A stretch of DNA of 58,455 bases from an uncultured bacterium (GCA_902760645.1 CACWHC010000018.1:1-58455), one strand, 5' to 3'. Positions 1-9,216 are shown, counted from the stretch's first letter. Notes: generated by a model not told the origin, from the sequence alone. Made by a program: numbers and translations.

Positions 1-2
1 AT

Positions 3-23
3 ACTGCTTAAAACAGCAGTTTT
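3..23 (+). terminator. Hairpin plus T-tract at window edge
   Basis: ACTGCT (3-8) pairs with AGCAGT (15-20) and is followed by a short T run to 23. It probably ends the transcript of a phage gene lying left of the window. Confidence 0.45.
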
Positions 24-55
24 CAGTGTTCAGAATTATAAAAAAGGAGGTTAAA

Positions 56-469
56 ATGAAAAATGCTGAAAATTCGGATGACAAAGCTGAAAAAATCTCA
101 ACTCCTGACAAAAGGGCTGAAGCTATTTTTAAATCAAAAGCTAATCCGCCTGCCGGCAAAAGTCAGATTTCTGTTGACAGTGATGAAATTTCTAAACTTA
201 AAGAAGAAATTTCATTATTAAAAAAAGAAAATTTCAACATCAAAACTCTTGCGGCTCTTGAAAAATCAGGTTGTTTAAAGCCGGAGCTTGCCGCAAAAAC
301 TATTCCTGAAAATTGTGAAAATATTCAGGAATGGGTCGAACAGTTCAAGGCTGAAAATGATATTTTATTCCGTAAACCTCTTCAGGATCACGGAAACACT
401 TTTAAGCCTACTCAATGTACTAATTTGAGTCCGGTTGAAATTATGAATAATTACATTAGAGGAATATAG
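56..469 (+). CDS. Putative capsid scaffolding protein
   Basis: A 137-residue, charged, largely helical protein. A Lys/Glu-rich coiled-coil stretch (about residues 45-65, with SKLKEEISLLKKEN) separates a disordered Lys/Ala/Ser-rich N-terminus from a C-terminal tail ending in NNYIRGI. The start at 56 is chosen over an upstream in-frame start at 26 because AAAAAGGAGG sits 5 bases before this ATG. It lies directly upstream of the major capsid gene, the usual place of a separate scaffold (GP20/DUF4355-like) in HK97-fold phages whose capsid protein lacks its own delta domain. The function is inferred from composition and position only; no catalytic protease residues are evident. Confidence 0.55.
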   Translation: MKNAENSDDKAEKISTPDKRAEAIFKSKANPPAGKSQISVDSDEISKLKEEISLLKKENFNIKTLAALEKSGCLKPELAAKTIPENCENIQEWVEQFKAENDILFRKPLQDHGNTFKPTQCTNLSPVEIMNNYIRGI

Positions 470-500
470 ATATATCCCCCGTATTATAGCTATTTGTTTT

Positions 501-538
501 CCGCCATATTTATGGCGGTTTTTTGCCGAAATTTCGGC
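501..538 (+). terminator. Tandem hairpins between scaffold and capsid genes
   Basis: CCGCCAT (501-507) pairs with ATGGCGG (512-518) and is followed by six T's (519-524), a good intrinsic terminator. It is followed at once by a perfect 14-bp palindrome, GCCGAAATTTCGGC (525-538). The pair may attenuate transcription from scaffold into capsid, or the second hairpin may be a processing site. Confidence 0.7.
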
Positions 539-628
539 ATTTTGATTGATATAAAAATTTTGGCAGCGGATTTTTAGGAAAATTTTTGCCGTCTGCATCG
601 TAATATTACTAAATATAGGAGAAACAAA

Positions 629-1567
629 ATGACAGTAAATGTTATTACAAGAGCCAACAGTGAGGCTTTAATTCCTGTTGAAATTTCTAATCAGATTATC
701 AAAGAAGTTCCTACAGCTTCAAAACTATTACCTTTGATGCGAAAATTGCCTAATATGTCATCAAAACAAAAAACACTTCCTGTTCAGAATGCTTTGCCTG
801 AAGCATATTTCCTCTCGGGTGATATGGCACAAAAACAAACAACAAAGGCAGAGTGGGAAAAACTGACACTTACGGCAGAAGAATTAGCTGTAATTGTTCC
901 TATTCCGGAGGCTGTACTTGATGATTCTGCATTCAGCATCTGGGATGAAATAAAACCACAGATTGTTGAAGCACTCGGAATTGCTATAGATGGGGCAATA
1001 TTATTCGGTACAAATAAGCCTGACAGCTGGCCTACCTCTATTTATGACGGTGCTGTTGCTAAAAATCAGGTTGTTTCGATGGGAACAGGTGAAGATATTG
1101 CAGAAGATATTATCGGTGTTGATGGCTTGATGTCTAAAGTTGAAAATTCAGGATTTATTGTAAACGGCTTTTTAGCGGATGCTACTTTTGAAGCTCATTT
1201 GAGAAATCTGAGAGATAGTAACAACAATTTATTATATTCAAATTCATTGTTAACATCTACTCCGTCAAGTCTTGTAGGCAGACAAATTGAATATGATAAT
1301 AACGGTGTATTTGATACTACCAAAGCCTTAATGATATGCGGTGATTTTTCAAAGGCGGTTTACTCAATCAGACAGGATGTAACCTATAAAGTTTTGGATC
1401 AGGCAGTTATTCAGGATACCGAGGGTAATATTGTTTATAATCTTGCGCAGCAGGATATGATAGCGTTGCGTGTGGTTATGCGTTTGGGTGTTCAGATTGC
1501 AAACCCTGTTACAAGAAAGAAAGGTAAGGCAGGATATCCGTTTGCAGTTTTGGCACCTGCTGCGTAA
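629..1567 (+). CDS. Major capsid protein, HK97 fold
   Basis: 312 residues, typical of an HK97-family capsid protein without a long N-terminal delta domain. Family-like stretches include the P-domain-like segment LTAEELAVIVPIPEAVLDD, then a helical region with EALGIAIDGAILFGTN, a central domain with GFIVNGFLAD, and a C-terminal segment QQDMIALRVVMRLGVQIANP. Capsomers of this protein would build the icosahedral head together with the scaffold encoded just upstream. The ribosome site ATAGGAGAAAC precedes the ATG. No prohead protease gene is visible next to it. Finding the capsid upstream of terminase and portal is unusual and is discussed under findings. Confidence 0.85.
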   Translation: MTVNVITRANSEALIPVEISNQIIKEVPTASKLLPLMRKLPNMSSKQKTLPVQNALPEAYFLSGDMAQKQTTKAEWEKLTLTAEELAVIVPIPEAVLDDSAFSIWDEIKPQIVEALGIAIDGAILFGTNKPDSWPTSIYDGAVAKNQVVSMGTGEDIAEDIIGVDGLMSKVENSGFIVNGFLADATFEAHLRNLRDSNNNLLYSNSLLTSTPSSLVGRQIEYDNNGVFDTTKALMICGDFSKAVYSIRQDVTYKVLDQAVIQDTEGNIVYNLAQQDMIALRVVMRLGVQIANPVTRKKGKAGYPFAVLAPAA

Positions 1568-1615
1568 TTAATCCTCAGATTATATAGATAGAAATAAATA
1601 TAGGAGAAATTTAAT

Positions 1616-2761
1616 ATGACTGTATATAATGATTTGATTAATATATTGTTCAAACTTCCTGACGGAAGGAATTTGGAGGAATATTTTAAAAATATTCTTT
1701 TGCTCGCAAAATTCGGAAATGGTGATTTAAAAGACGGAATCACTTTTCCGGCTGCAGGAATAAAAAAATATTCTTCATACAGCGAAGTAATAAATGATTT
1801 TAACGCTACATCTCAGGTAGCTTTGGAGGCTTATGCTGTTTTTGCACAAAAAAATAATTCTCAAACTCCATCTCAGGTTAAAAATTTAATTGTTGCTGAA
1901 ATTAAAAACAACGAAAGTATTGCTGCAGCACTAGACAGAGCAAAAGCAGCTGATGGGAAATTCGCAAAAGTAGTTACTACATCCCGCTTGGCTGCCGATT
2001 CTCAGGCAATTGCAGCTTGGTGTCTTTTAAATGACAGATTTTGTGATTTGGTTGTTACGGACACGGATGATGTTGAATCAATTATTGATGCAGGTAATAA
2101 CTATGCTTATGCTGTTTTTAGAAAAAATGCAAATGAGCCTATTGCTTCTGCAGTTGCCTCTACTTCAACTTGCGGAAAATTCGGGTCAAAAGACGGTTCA
2201 GCTCAATTCACCGAGCTTATGGGGATTTCACCGGAAATTTACACAGGTGAAGAAATTTCTGATATGAAGTCAAAGAATATTGCATTTTATTCAAATGTAA
2301 GTCCTATTGAAGGTGGTGAAACATCCTCATACGGTTATAACTGGATAATTGGTTCAAAAATGCTTGGCGGTGCTTTGCGTCAGAGAGAAATGATAAAACA
2401 TTACATAAAAAAATCAATAGGTTTAATGGCATTGGAATTTTTTAACCAAAAGCCAATGTATGACGAAACGGGTAATAACTTATTGTTAACTATGGCTGAG
2501 AAGCGTTTCAGAAGTTTTCAGACATATAATCTGGTTATCCCGACAACTTCGAATCAGGTAGGATTTCAGTTAAAAGTCGTTCCTATTCGTGTAGGTGCAG
2601 ATAGTATTATGAATACTGATAATGAATCATATCAGGCAAAACAGTATAAATTATACGGATACTATTATGATGCAATTGTAGGTGAAAAGGTCGATTTTAC
2701 TTTCACTGTTGATCCGTTGGATGAAGAAGTTTCACAAATTCTTGGGGGTGGTGAGGCATAA
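1616..2761 (+). CDS. Contractile tail sheath protein (DUF3383-like)
   Basis: 381 residues. The order of segments suits the DUF3383-type sheath family: an N-terminal beta/alpha domain, a middle region with TSRLAADSQAIAAWCLLNDR, the conserved-looking NIAFYSNVSPIEGG and SSYGYNWIIGSKMLGGALRQR, and a C-terminal beta domain with VGFQLKVVPIRVGADS and VGEKVDFTFTVDPLDEE, the type of strand region by which sheath subunits interlock. It would form the contracting outer tail cylinder. The next gene encodes the tube, as expected for a sheath-tube pair. This identifies the prophage as myovirus-like. Confidence 0.75.
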   Translation: MTVYNDLINILFKLPDGRNLEEYFKNILLLAKFGNGDLKDGITFPAAGIKKYSSYSEVINDFNATSQVALEAYAVFAQKNNSQTPSQVKNLIVAEIKNNESIAAALDRAKAADGKFAKVVTTSRLAADSQAIAAWCLLNDRFCDLVVTDTDDVESIIDAGNNYAYAVFRKNANEPIASAVASTSTCGKFGSKDGSAQFTELMGISPEIYTGEEISDMKSKNIAFYSNVSPIEGGETSSYGYNWIIGSKMLGGALRQREMIKHYIKKSIGLMALEFFNQKPMYDETGNNLLLTMAEKRFRSFQTYNLVIPTTSNQVGFQLKVVPIRVGADSIMNTDNESYQAKQYKLYGYYYDAIVGEKVDFTFTVDPLDEEVSQILGGGEA

Positions 2762-2806
2762 CCTCATACATATATTAGTAATTTAAAAAGATAGGAGATA
2801 TAAAAA

Positions 2807-3187
2807 ATGACAGTTTATGACGCTAAGAATATCCAGTTTGTGTGGAAAGGGGTTACGCTTACCGGAACAGGAGATGACCACGCATACAGTATTACTCAGG
2901 TTAATTCAAGTTTTACCCCTTATAAAGGTGTTCAGGGTGAGGGGTTAAACATAGTTAATAACAACAGACAGTGGATTGTAACACGAACTTTTAAGGTGGA
3001 TAGTATATCACTACCGATGCTTTCGGAAGATAACATGAATTGTGTTGAAGATACTCTTGTAGTAAGAGATTTAAATACAGGCAAAGATGATGTGTTTTCA
3101 GAATGTGTTATAGAATCTGTTGAAGGTGAAAAAGATGCGGCTACAAGAACCGTAAAGTGGCATGCTCTTGGCAGAAATAACAAGTAA
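2807..3187 (+). CDS. Tail tube protein (DUF3277-like)
   Basis: 126 residues, the size of contractile-phage tube proteins, starting MTVYDAKNIQFVWKGVTL. It follows the sheath gene by 45 bases and has a GATAGGAGATAT ribosome site. It is clearly paralogous to the protein at 22350-22727 (shared patterns: Y-D-x-K-N-x-Q-x-V-W-x-G, L-V-[IV]-R-D-L-N-x-G, and a late E/S-G-[ED]-K-[DK]-[AD] turn). This copy is the likely main tube subunit because it is next to the sheath, while the second copy sits in the baseplate module. A strong terminator follows. Confidence 0.7.
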   Translation: MTVYDAKNIQFVWKGVTLTGTGDDHAYSITQVNSSFTPYKGVQGEGLNIVNNNRQWIVTRTFKVDSISLPMLSEDNMNCVEDTLVVRDLNTGKDDVFSECVIESVEGEKDAATRTVKWHALGRNNK

Positions 3188-3208
3188 TAAGTATTGCTAC
3201 CACATCCG

Positions 3209-3237
3209 GCGGAGTGCAATTTGCACTCCGCTTTTTT
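3209..3237 (+). terminator. Strong intrinsic terminator after tube gene
   Basis: GCGGAGTGCAA (3209-3219) pairs perfectly with TTGCACTCCGC (3221-3231), followed by TTTTTT. It separates capsid-sheath-tube, the highly expressed structural genes, from lower-copy genes downstream. Confidence 0.88.
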
Positions 3238-3259
3238 AAATAACGAAAGGAAAATTAAA

Positions 3260-4162
3260 GTGTCAGATAGTACATCAGTAGCGGCTATATATCTGCCGTT
3301 AAAATCAAAAAAAATGAAGATTTCAAATCCTTTATGGGTAAGTAAAATAAATCGTAGTATAACGACTGCTATCAGTAAAAATTATAATCTTAATCTTGCT
3401 AATTTTAATACTTCGGTCTTTGCTGCAAATCTTGCTTTACAGTGTCGTTCAAATCTTGATTTACAATATATTACAATAGTGTTAAGTTCAATTATTCAAG
3501 GTAGTCAGGTTACTAATCAGGCTGTACTGGATATATTTTTCAACGGTTTAGCCCCAATATTAAATATGTATTGTTTGCAAATGGGTTTTAACAATATAAA
3601 TCAAATGCGGCAGGCTGTTCAAACCGCTCAAAATATTGATGCTTCTTTGTTTATTCAGGGATTATCAAATGCGTTAAATTCATTTAACAGTCCGACGAAG
3701 GTCGATGTTATTTATAAAAAATACGGCGAGGCTCTGGATATTGATGTCGTAAAATCGTGTCATTTCACTTTTAGTACGGCTCAGGCTTCTCATACGGTAT
3801 CAAATGCAGTAACATCCGCAGGTTTAAATGTTCTTAACAGGCAAAATTTTGTGATAAGTCCTTTGGATTCTGTACAAATGCATCTTACAGGAAATATAAA
3901 AAATGAAAATGGCGATCTCGTTAAATCAAATTATATTATCCAAAAACTGTCCTATTGTATGTCAAATGGCATATTAGTAGCGGTAAGGATAGGTAAAGAT
4001 GTGTATGAAAAATGTTTGATAGAATTTGCACAACCTAAAATAATTAATGCATATAATTTGCAGATTGGTTTAGTTATGAGTGTGCCGTATTATAAAGGTT
4101 TTTCTAATTTGCAGTCAGGTGTGGGAGTTAATGTTTTAAACAGCAACAGTTTGACCATTTAA
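3260..4162 (+). CDS. Phage tail protein, possibly Dit/DUF6046-like
   Basis: 300 residues from a GTG start preceded by CGAAAGGAAAA; the longer reading from 3194 runs through the terminator hairpin and is rejected. The N-terminal half is helical and hydrophobic (SNLDLQYITIVLSSIIQG; GLAPILNMYCLQMGFNNINQ). The C-terminal half is beta-rich with SPLDSVQMHLTGNIKNENG and NAYNLQIGLVMSVPYYKGF, resembling small beta-sandwich tail proteins of the Dit/DUF6046 kind. It lies between tube and baseplate J #1, so a tail-terminal or baseplate role is likely. I cannot name the family firmly. At 300 residues it is too short for an ordinary tape-measure protein. Confidence 0.5.
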   Translation: MSDSTSVAAIYLPLKSKKMKISNPLWVSKINRSITTAISKNYNLNLANFNTSVFAANLALQCRSNLDLQYITIVLSSIIQGSQVTNQAVLDIFFNGLAPILNMYCLQMGFNNINQMRQAVQTAQNIDASLFIQGLSNALNSFNSPTKVDVIYKKYGEALDIDVVKSCHFTFSTAQASHTVSNAVTSAGLNVLNRQNFVISPLDSVQMHLTGNIKNENGDLVKSNYIIQKLSYCMSNGILVAVRIGKDVYEKCLIEFAQPKIINAYNLQIGLVMSVPYYKGFSNLQSGVGVNVLNSNSLTI

Positions 4163-4174
4163 TAAGGAGAAATT

Positions 4175-5341
4175 ATGGAATTAAATAATAATGGAATGAT
4201 TATATCTTCTTTGGAAAATAAATTGGAAGATAAAATTTCAAGGTTGAATAAATTTTTAGGAACAGAGATTAGTTTTAATCCGGAGAGTGTATTATCAAAT
4301 ATTGTCCTTGCACTTTCCGTAATGCAGCAAAATTTGGAAAATCAAATTGCGTATCTTGTAAAGCAATATGATATAAATACAGCTGAAAATATTTATCTTG
4401 ATTCATTATTTGAACGTGTTGCATTATCAAGATATTCTTCAAATCCAACTACATTTAGTATTAAAGTTTCAGGTGTTCCGAATTGTGTTATTCAAAAAGG
4501 TGAACTAATTTTAACTGAAAAAGCTACAGGACAAATTTTTTATAATAGTTCAGCATTTCAGTTTAATAACAGTGGTTTTGCTTTTGCAAATATGCAATCT
4601 TATATCGAAGATAATATTCCGGTAAATACGGGTGCTATTTTTAGTATAAGTAATAAACCGTCCGGTGTTGAAACAGTTTTCCCTGATACTGTATCTGATG
4701 TTGTAGTCGGTAATCCTTCAGAGAGTGATAAGGATTTCAGAGAAAGATTTAAAAATAACGGTAATAATAATGAAAAATGTACCAGAAACTCTGTTTTGAT
4801 GAATTTATCAAAATATACAGGCGGGTTGGACTTCGTTTCGATAGCTGATGTAAATTCAAATCAGGCAGTACCGCCGGGAGCGATTAAGGTTATAGCAAAA
4901 AATATTGTTTCTGATGAGGAGTTTGCAGAGGCAATATTGGATAATACAATGGCAGGAATTTCGTATATAGGTAACACTTCTGTTGAAGTTACAAAGTGTA
5001 ATCAGACTTTTGTCGTAAGATTTACAAAAGCAAAAAGCATATCAATTGATATAAATGTTGTTATTCTTTTAAAATCAGGATTTTACCGAAATAGCGTTAT
5101 TGAAGAAGTAAAAGATTCAATAATGAAATATTTGTCTAAAAAGACTTTCGGACTAAAATCTTCCGTGTATGCTTCAAATTTTCTTATTTCTGTATTACAG
5201 ACGGCAGGTGTTGCTGCGGTATCTGATATTAAGATAAAGAAAACTTCTTCACATGTATATGAATCGGCAATAAATTTAGCTGCTGATGAAGTTCCGGTGT
5301 TTAGCGCCTCAAAAATATATGTAATTTGTGATGAGGAATAA
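4175..5341 (+). CDS. Baseplate J-like wedge protein, copy 1
   Basis: 388 residues with the baseplate J pattern: an N-terminal helical region (ALSVMQQNLENQIAYLVKQ...NIYLDSLFERVALSR), a beta-rich middle (GVPNCVIQKGELILTEKATG; NPSESDKDFRERFKNNG) and a C-terminal region with TFVVRFTKAKSISIDINVVI and VYASNFLISVLQTAGVAAV. It is paralogous to 23103-24260, most clearly in the C-terminal half. Baseplate J proteins form the wedges that trigger sheath contraction. This copy sits upstream of terminase instead of beside gp25, where the second copy lies. The ATG follows AAGGAGAAATT. Confidence 0.75.
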   Translation: MELNNNGMIISSLENKLEDKISRLNKFLGTEISFNPESVLSNIVLALSVMQQNLENQIAYLVKQYDINTAENIYLDSLFERVALSRYSSNPTTFSIKVSGVPNCVIQKGELILTEKATGQIFYNSSAFQFNNSGFAFANMQSYIEDNIPVNTGAIFSISNKPSGVETVFPDTVSDVVVGNPSESDKDFRERFKNNGNNNEKCTRNSVLMNLSKYTGGLDFVSIADVNSNQAVPPGAIKVIAKNIVSDEEFAEAILDNTMAGISYIGNTSVEVTKCNQTFVVRFTKAKSISIDINVVILLKSGFYRNSVIEEVKDSIMKYLSKKTFGLKSSVYASNFLISVLQTAGVAAVSDIKIKKTSSHVYESAINLAADEVPVFSASKIYVICDEE

Positions 5342-5352
5342 GGATATATAAT

Positions 5353-6642
5353 ATGCCTATAAAATGGGAAAAAAGTAAATATAGTTTGAAAGCGCGTCAG
5401 TTTCTTTCAAAGCCTCCCGAAGAGTTTCCGTTGTTGACATTGCTTGATGGTGCTGTCAGGAGCGGAAAAACTTTAAATATCATTCAAAAAATACCTCAAA
5501 TATTTGATTCTATAGGTAACGAGAATTTAAAAGTTTTTTCAGGATATTCAAAGAGTACTGTGAGAAATAATGTTCTGATAGAGTTAAAGCCGTTTATTGA
5601 AAACTATTTGGGCGGTAATTTAAAGTATAACAGTGCGAGCGGTGAGATGGAAATAACTTTGTGGGGTAAAGTTTATCCCTGTCTTGTTGTAGGCGGTGGT
5701 GATTCTGACAGTGTAGCATCAATTCAGGGCGGTACTTGGGATTTTTGGTATGCAAATGAGTTACCGCAGCATCATTATAATTTTTATAATATGGCATTAA
5801 GCCGTTTAACTCCTGCTAATGCTAAAGCATTTGCGGACAGTAATCCGGAAAGTTCAAATCACTGGTTATATCAGGAAAAGATTAAACCATATATAGAGGG
5901 TGATAAGACCGTGCGGGATGTTTTTGAATATTGGCATTTTACAATGAAGGATAATGCAAATCTTTCTCAAACTTTTATAAATAATCAGGAAAAATTATAT
6001 CAGGGGGCTTTTAAAGCCCGTAAAATTGATGGTTTATGGATTGTTGCAGACGGTCTTGTATACGATACTTTTTGCAGAAGTAAGCATGTTCTGCCGCACT
6101 CTCAAATGCTTGATAAAATATTAAAAAATGATATATTAGAGTATTTTCTGGGTGTAGACTGGGGATGGAATCACCCCACGGCTTGTTTACTGCTCGGCAT
6201 TGATAAAGATGGTACTTACTATATTATTGATGAATTGTATTCCACAAAGATTGAAGCTGAAGATGTTATAAATTGGATAAATGAAAAGCAGAAAGAATAC
6301 GGACGTTTTTTCAGTTTCGCTAATTGTGATAATGCAAGACCCGAACAAAATGATAAATTAAGAAAAAATACAAATCTTATAATATATGAGGAAAAACCAA
6401 AAGTAGAGGATAGTATCTCTTTGGTTCGAGGATTAATTAATTATGATAACATAATTGTTTCTGATGTGTGTAAGGCAACACTTGGAGAATTTGAAACTTA
6501 TCGTTATCCTTCAGAAACAGACAAACTTAAAGGCGGAATATCTTTAGATGGTTCGGATACTCCGCTAAAAGTAAATGATGATTGTATGGATGCTATGAGA
6601 TATGCAATATACAAGCATCTGACTACATTCAGACGAAAATAA
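5353..6642 (+). CDS. terL: Terminase large subunit
   Basis: 429 residues. The N-terminal ATPase has a Walker A variant GAVRSGKT (about residues 33-40), then FWYANELPQHHYNFYNMALSRL, which contains the Walker B/coupling region, and ADSNPESSNHWLY. The C-terminal RNase H-like nuclease domain is marked by GVDWGWNHPTACLLLGID (first acidic residue), CDNARPEQNDKLR and the terminal DDCMDAMRYAIYKHL. This is the PBSX/Terminase_3 layout. It would pump DNA into the prohead through the portal encoded next. No small terminase gene is recognised in the window; it may lie to the left. Confidence 0.88.
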   Translation: MPIKWEKSKYSLKARQFLSKPPEEFPLLTLLDGAVRSGKTLNIIQKIPQIFDSIGNENLKVFSGYSKSTVRNNVLIELKPFIENYLGGNLKYNSASGEMEITLWGKVYPCLVVGGGDSDSVASIQGGTWDFWYANELPQHHYNFYNMALSRLTPANAKAFADSNPESSNHWLYQEKIKPYIEGDKTVRDVFEYWHFTMKDNANLSQTFINNQEKLYQGAFKARKIDGLWIVADGLVYDTFCRSKHVLPHSQMLDKILKNDILEYFLGVDWGWNHPTACLLLGIDKDGTYYIIDELYSTKIEAEDVINWINEKQKEYGRFFSFANCDNARPEQNDKLRKNTNLIIYEEKPKVEDSISLVRGLINYDNIIVSDVCKATLGEFETYRYPSETDKLKGGISLDGSDTPLKVNDDCMDAMRYAIYKHLTTFRRK

Positions 6643-6663
6643 TTTAAAAGAAAAGGAGGCATT

Positions 6664-7899
6664 ATGCTTATAAAATTTGATATTGATGAAAATTTCAGAA
6701 AATTAAAATGGGATAGTGATGATACTGCAAGATTTCAAAACTATTCACGTTACAGAGAATTGTATCGAAGTGAATTTTCTCGTCCCTTTAGAGGGGTATT
6801 GAATAAATTGTTACGCAGATATCCGCTTCAAAACACTACTGCACAAACATTGATTGAAGTTAATTTATTTAAAAGTCTTACTGACTTTTTTAAATATTTA
6901 ACTACAAACAATGATTTTAATATTCTTGTGGATGGTGAAGGACAGCAGGTTTGGGACAAAATTTCAAAAGACAATAATTTTATTACTGTATTAAAAGAAA
7001 TCTGTGTTGATAATTCCAGATTTGGGGATGCTTTGCTAAAGGTTGCCTTCAAAGACGGCGAGGTAAAAATATTTTCTGTGTGTCCGGATTGTTGGTTTCC
7101 GGTTTTTAATAACGGGAATTTGAATGATTTGTCGGGTCATATTCTGTTGTTTGACTTAGTTCATAACGGGCGGCTATACAAACATATTGAAAAAATTCAT
7201 AAAGGTTATATTGAAAATGAAATTTGGGAAGTTTCAAATGGGGTTATGTCCGCTAAAATTACCGATATAGGAGAATTTGGTTTGTTGCCGATTGATGATT
7301 TTTCTGATAAATGGAATGATTTTGTACTGTTTCCTGTGAAAAATACAACTGAAAGTGATACTTATTACGGGGAAAGCGATTATAAATCCTGTGAAAGCAT
7401 TGTCGAAGAAATTATGCTGACCATTTCACAAAATTCAAAAATTATAAACAGGCATGCAAATCCGAAGCTTGCCGGCAGTATTGAAAATACCGAGTTGAAC
7501 CCTATTACGGGTGAAAGGCATTTCCCAAACAGTGATTTTATTACAATGGGAAAAGACGGGCAAAAGCCTGAATATATAACTGCTGATTTGCAGTCTGATG
7601 CTATAAAAACTCATATAGAAACGTTAATGCAGTTTTTCTATATACTGACAAAAACTCCGCCTCAGGCGTACGGAATTGATGTATCTGCAAATATGTCAGG
7701 TGAAAGCTTAAAAACGATTCTTTCTTCATCTGTTGCAAAAGTGAAGGACATAAGAGATGTATCTCTGACCAATGCAATTATAAAGACAGTTCAGTGTGCA
7801 TTGGCTTTTTCAGGTATTGAAAATGCTGCGGTAAAAGTTAATTGGGACGGTGATTCTGCTAAATCGCCTAAAAATAATGTAATAAAGCTAAGTGAATAA
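6664..7899 (+). CDS. Portal protein
   Basis: 411 residues, immediately after terL with an AAAAGGAGGC ribosome site. Portal-like features are an N-terminal region with FSRPFRGVLNKLLRRYPLQN, a middle beta domain (EVKIFSVCPDCWFPVFNNG), and a C-terminal helical part with QFFYILTKTPPQAYGIDVSANMSG, equivalent to the wing/stem segment and the PPxxxG pattern of SPP1-like portals. Position and length agree with a portal. The final residues are Lys/Asn/Ser-rich and probably flexible. Confidence 0.78.
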   Translation: MLIKFDIDENFRKLKWDSDDTARFQNYSRYRELYRSEFSRPFRGVLNKLLRRYPLQNTTAQTLIEVNLFKSLTDFFKYLTTNNDFNILVDGEGQQVWDKISKDNNFITVLKEICVDNSRFGDALLKVAFKDGEVKIFSVCPDCWFPVFNNGNLNDLSGHILLFDLVHNGRLYKHIEKIHKGYIENEIWEVSNGVMSAKITDIGEFGLLPIDDFSDKWNDFVLFPVKNTTESDTYYGESDYKSCESIVEEIMLTISQNSKIINRHANPKLAGSIENTELNPITGERHFPNSDFITMGKDGQKPEYITADLQSDAIKTHIETLMQFFYILTKTPPQAYGIDVSANMSGESLKTILSSSVAKVKDIRDVSLTNAIIKTVQCALAFSGIENAAVKVNWDGDSAKSPKNNVIKLSE

Positions 7900-7918
7900 T
7901 TGATAAGGAGGTTAAATT

Positions 7919-8359
7919 ATGTATTCTGATACAGATAAAGCGGATGAATATTTTTCATCAAGATTAAATTCCGATACTTGGTTTGAGGCTGATAATAGTG
8001 ATAAAATCGCTGCCTTGACAATGGCTGAAAATATCATAAACCGATTGCCTTTTATAGGCAGTAAATTGTGTTGTTCTCAAACAGAACCATTCCCCAGAAG
8101 TTATAAAGGTCAGGTAATCAATATTCCTGATGATATAAAAAAAGGAATATATGAAGAAGCTCTGTATTTACTTATAAATTCCCAAAATTTGGATACTACA
8201 GTTCCCGATGGTGTGCAATCGATGTCTTTAGGTAGTGCCAGTGTGAGTTTTAAAGATTATTCAGGTGTCGGTATCTCAAAAAATTCTTCAAATTATATTT
8301 CAGGCTGGTTAAAACAGGGTTTTGATATTGAACCGGAAAAATACAGAGAGGGGTATTAA
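7919..8359 (+). CDS. Head-tail connector (DnaT-like/gp11-like adaptor)
   Basis: 146 residues. The order of features, AD(E)YF..R-LNSDTWF near the N-terminus, AALTMAENIINRLPF, a QTEPFPRSY motif and DDIKKGIYEEALYLLINSQ, is that of the protein family annotated as 'putative DnaT-like ssDNA-binding' in phage genomes. Its location after the portal, however, points to a head-tail adaptor under the portal ring. A strong ATAAGGAGGTT precedes the ATG. The next gene begins one base after its stop codon. Confidence 0.65.
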   Translation: MYSDTDKADEYFSSRLNSDTWFEADNSDKIAALTMAENIINRLPFIGSKLCCSQTEPFPRSYKGQVINIPDDIKKGIYEEALYLLINSQNLDTTVPDGVQSMSLGSASVSFKDYSGVGISKNSSNYISGWLKQGFDIEPEKYREGY

Positions 8360-8360
8360 A

Positions 8361-8702
8361 ATGATTGATTTTTTTGCAACGCAAAAGTATAAAATTTATA
8401 CAAAATCTGTAATTCAGGTTGGTGCAGGGGAGGAAGTTACCTGGAGAGAGGACAGGATTATAAAAGCTTATGTAGAACCCGTAAACGGTGAAAAACTTCT
8501 TGGTACTGAGCTTGGTAATAAGGATGATATTTCTCTTATGATTTATACAAAAAATTTGATTAATAAAGGAGAACGTATTTATATAAATAATTCTCAAAAT
8601 CAGGTCGATGGATTTTTTGAAATAAGAGAACGTGAATTTTATCGTATGCCGTTTTTTAACTATTTTAAAGGATATTTGGTGAAGATTGATGAAAACTTAT
8701 GA
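8361..8702 (+). CDS. Small head completion / stopper-type protein
   Basis: 113 residues from ATG 8361 (GAGAGGGG upstream), one base after the connector stop. The protein is beta-rich (TKSVIQVGAGEEVTWREDR; VDGFFEIREREFYR; FKGYLVKIDENL) with length and composition like phage head-closure proteins. It is translationally coupled to the next gene, which begins inside its last codons. The assignment rests on position between connector and tail-completion genes. Confidence 0.5.
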   Translation: MIDFFATQKYKIYTKSVIQVGAGEEVTWREDRIIKAYVEPVNGEKLLGTELGNKDDISLMIYTKNLINKGERIYINNSQNQVDGFFEIREREFYRMPFFNYFKGYLVKIDENL

Positions 8703-9216
8703 ATTTAAAAATGAATTATTTGATTATTTTAATCAAAAATTAAGTCAGAATTTCCCCGAATTATCGGGGAAAATTTTTAGGGAAAGATTGCGGATAAATC
8801 AGCCTGCATTTCCGTTTGTTGTCCTGAAATCCGGTGAAAGAAGCCGTATTAATAAGCGTTACGAGCATTTTTTAGAAGGGAATCAGGAACATACTAGAGT
8901 GCAATACCGTATGCCTGTTACCTTTGCAGTTCACGATGTAAAAAACAATCCTATAGAGGCTGAAATGTTTTCTGATACGGTTATAGACTATATTGAGATG
9001 TTTTTTGCTGATAATGATACTACTCATAATGATTTGCGAGAAAAAGGTATTATTGTCAATGAATTAATGATATCGCCTGTCAGAGATACAAGTTCTTTTT
9101 CGAAAACTGCGCAGGAGTTTGTTCGGGAGATTGATATAGTATTTGAATTTGAAGATATAATGACTATTTTGCCTGATGAAGGTAAAAAACTTTCAGTTGA
9201 CATTAATCCGGTGTAA
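8689..9216 (+). CDS. Tail completion / minor tail protein
   Basis: 175 residues, starting at ATG 8689 (a TTG at 8686 is also possible) and overlapping the previous gene by 14 bases. It shows an N-terminal helix (FKNELFDYFNQKLSQNFPEL), then beta strands around AFPFVVLKSGERSRINKRY, and a SDTVIDYIEMFFADND helix. These proportions fit neck or tail-completion proteins that cap the head-tail interface. It is the last structural gene before the 11.4 kb accessory block and is followed by a long terminator. Confidence 0.5.
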   Translation: MKTYEFKNELFDYFNQKLSQNFPELSGKIFRERLRINQPAFPFVVLKSGERSRINKRYEHFLEGNQEHTRVQYRMPVTFAVHDVKNNPIEAEMFSDTVIDYIEMFFADNDTTHNDLREKGIIVNELMISPVRDTSSFSKTAQEFVREIDIVFEFEDIMTILPDEGKKLSVDINPV

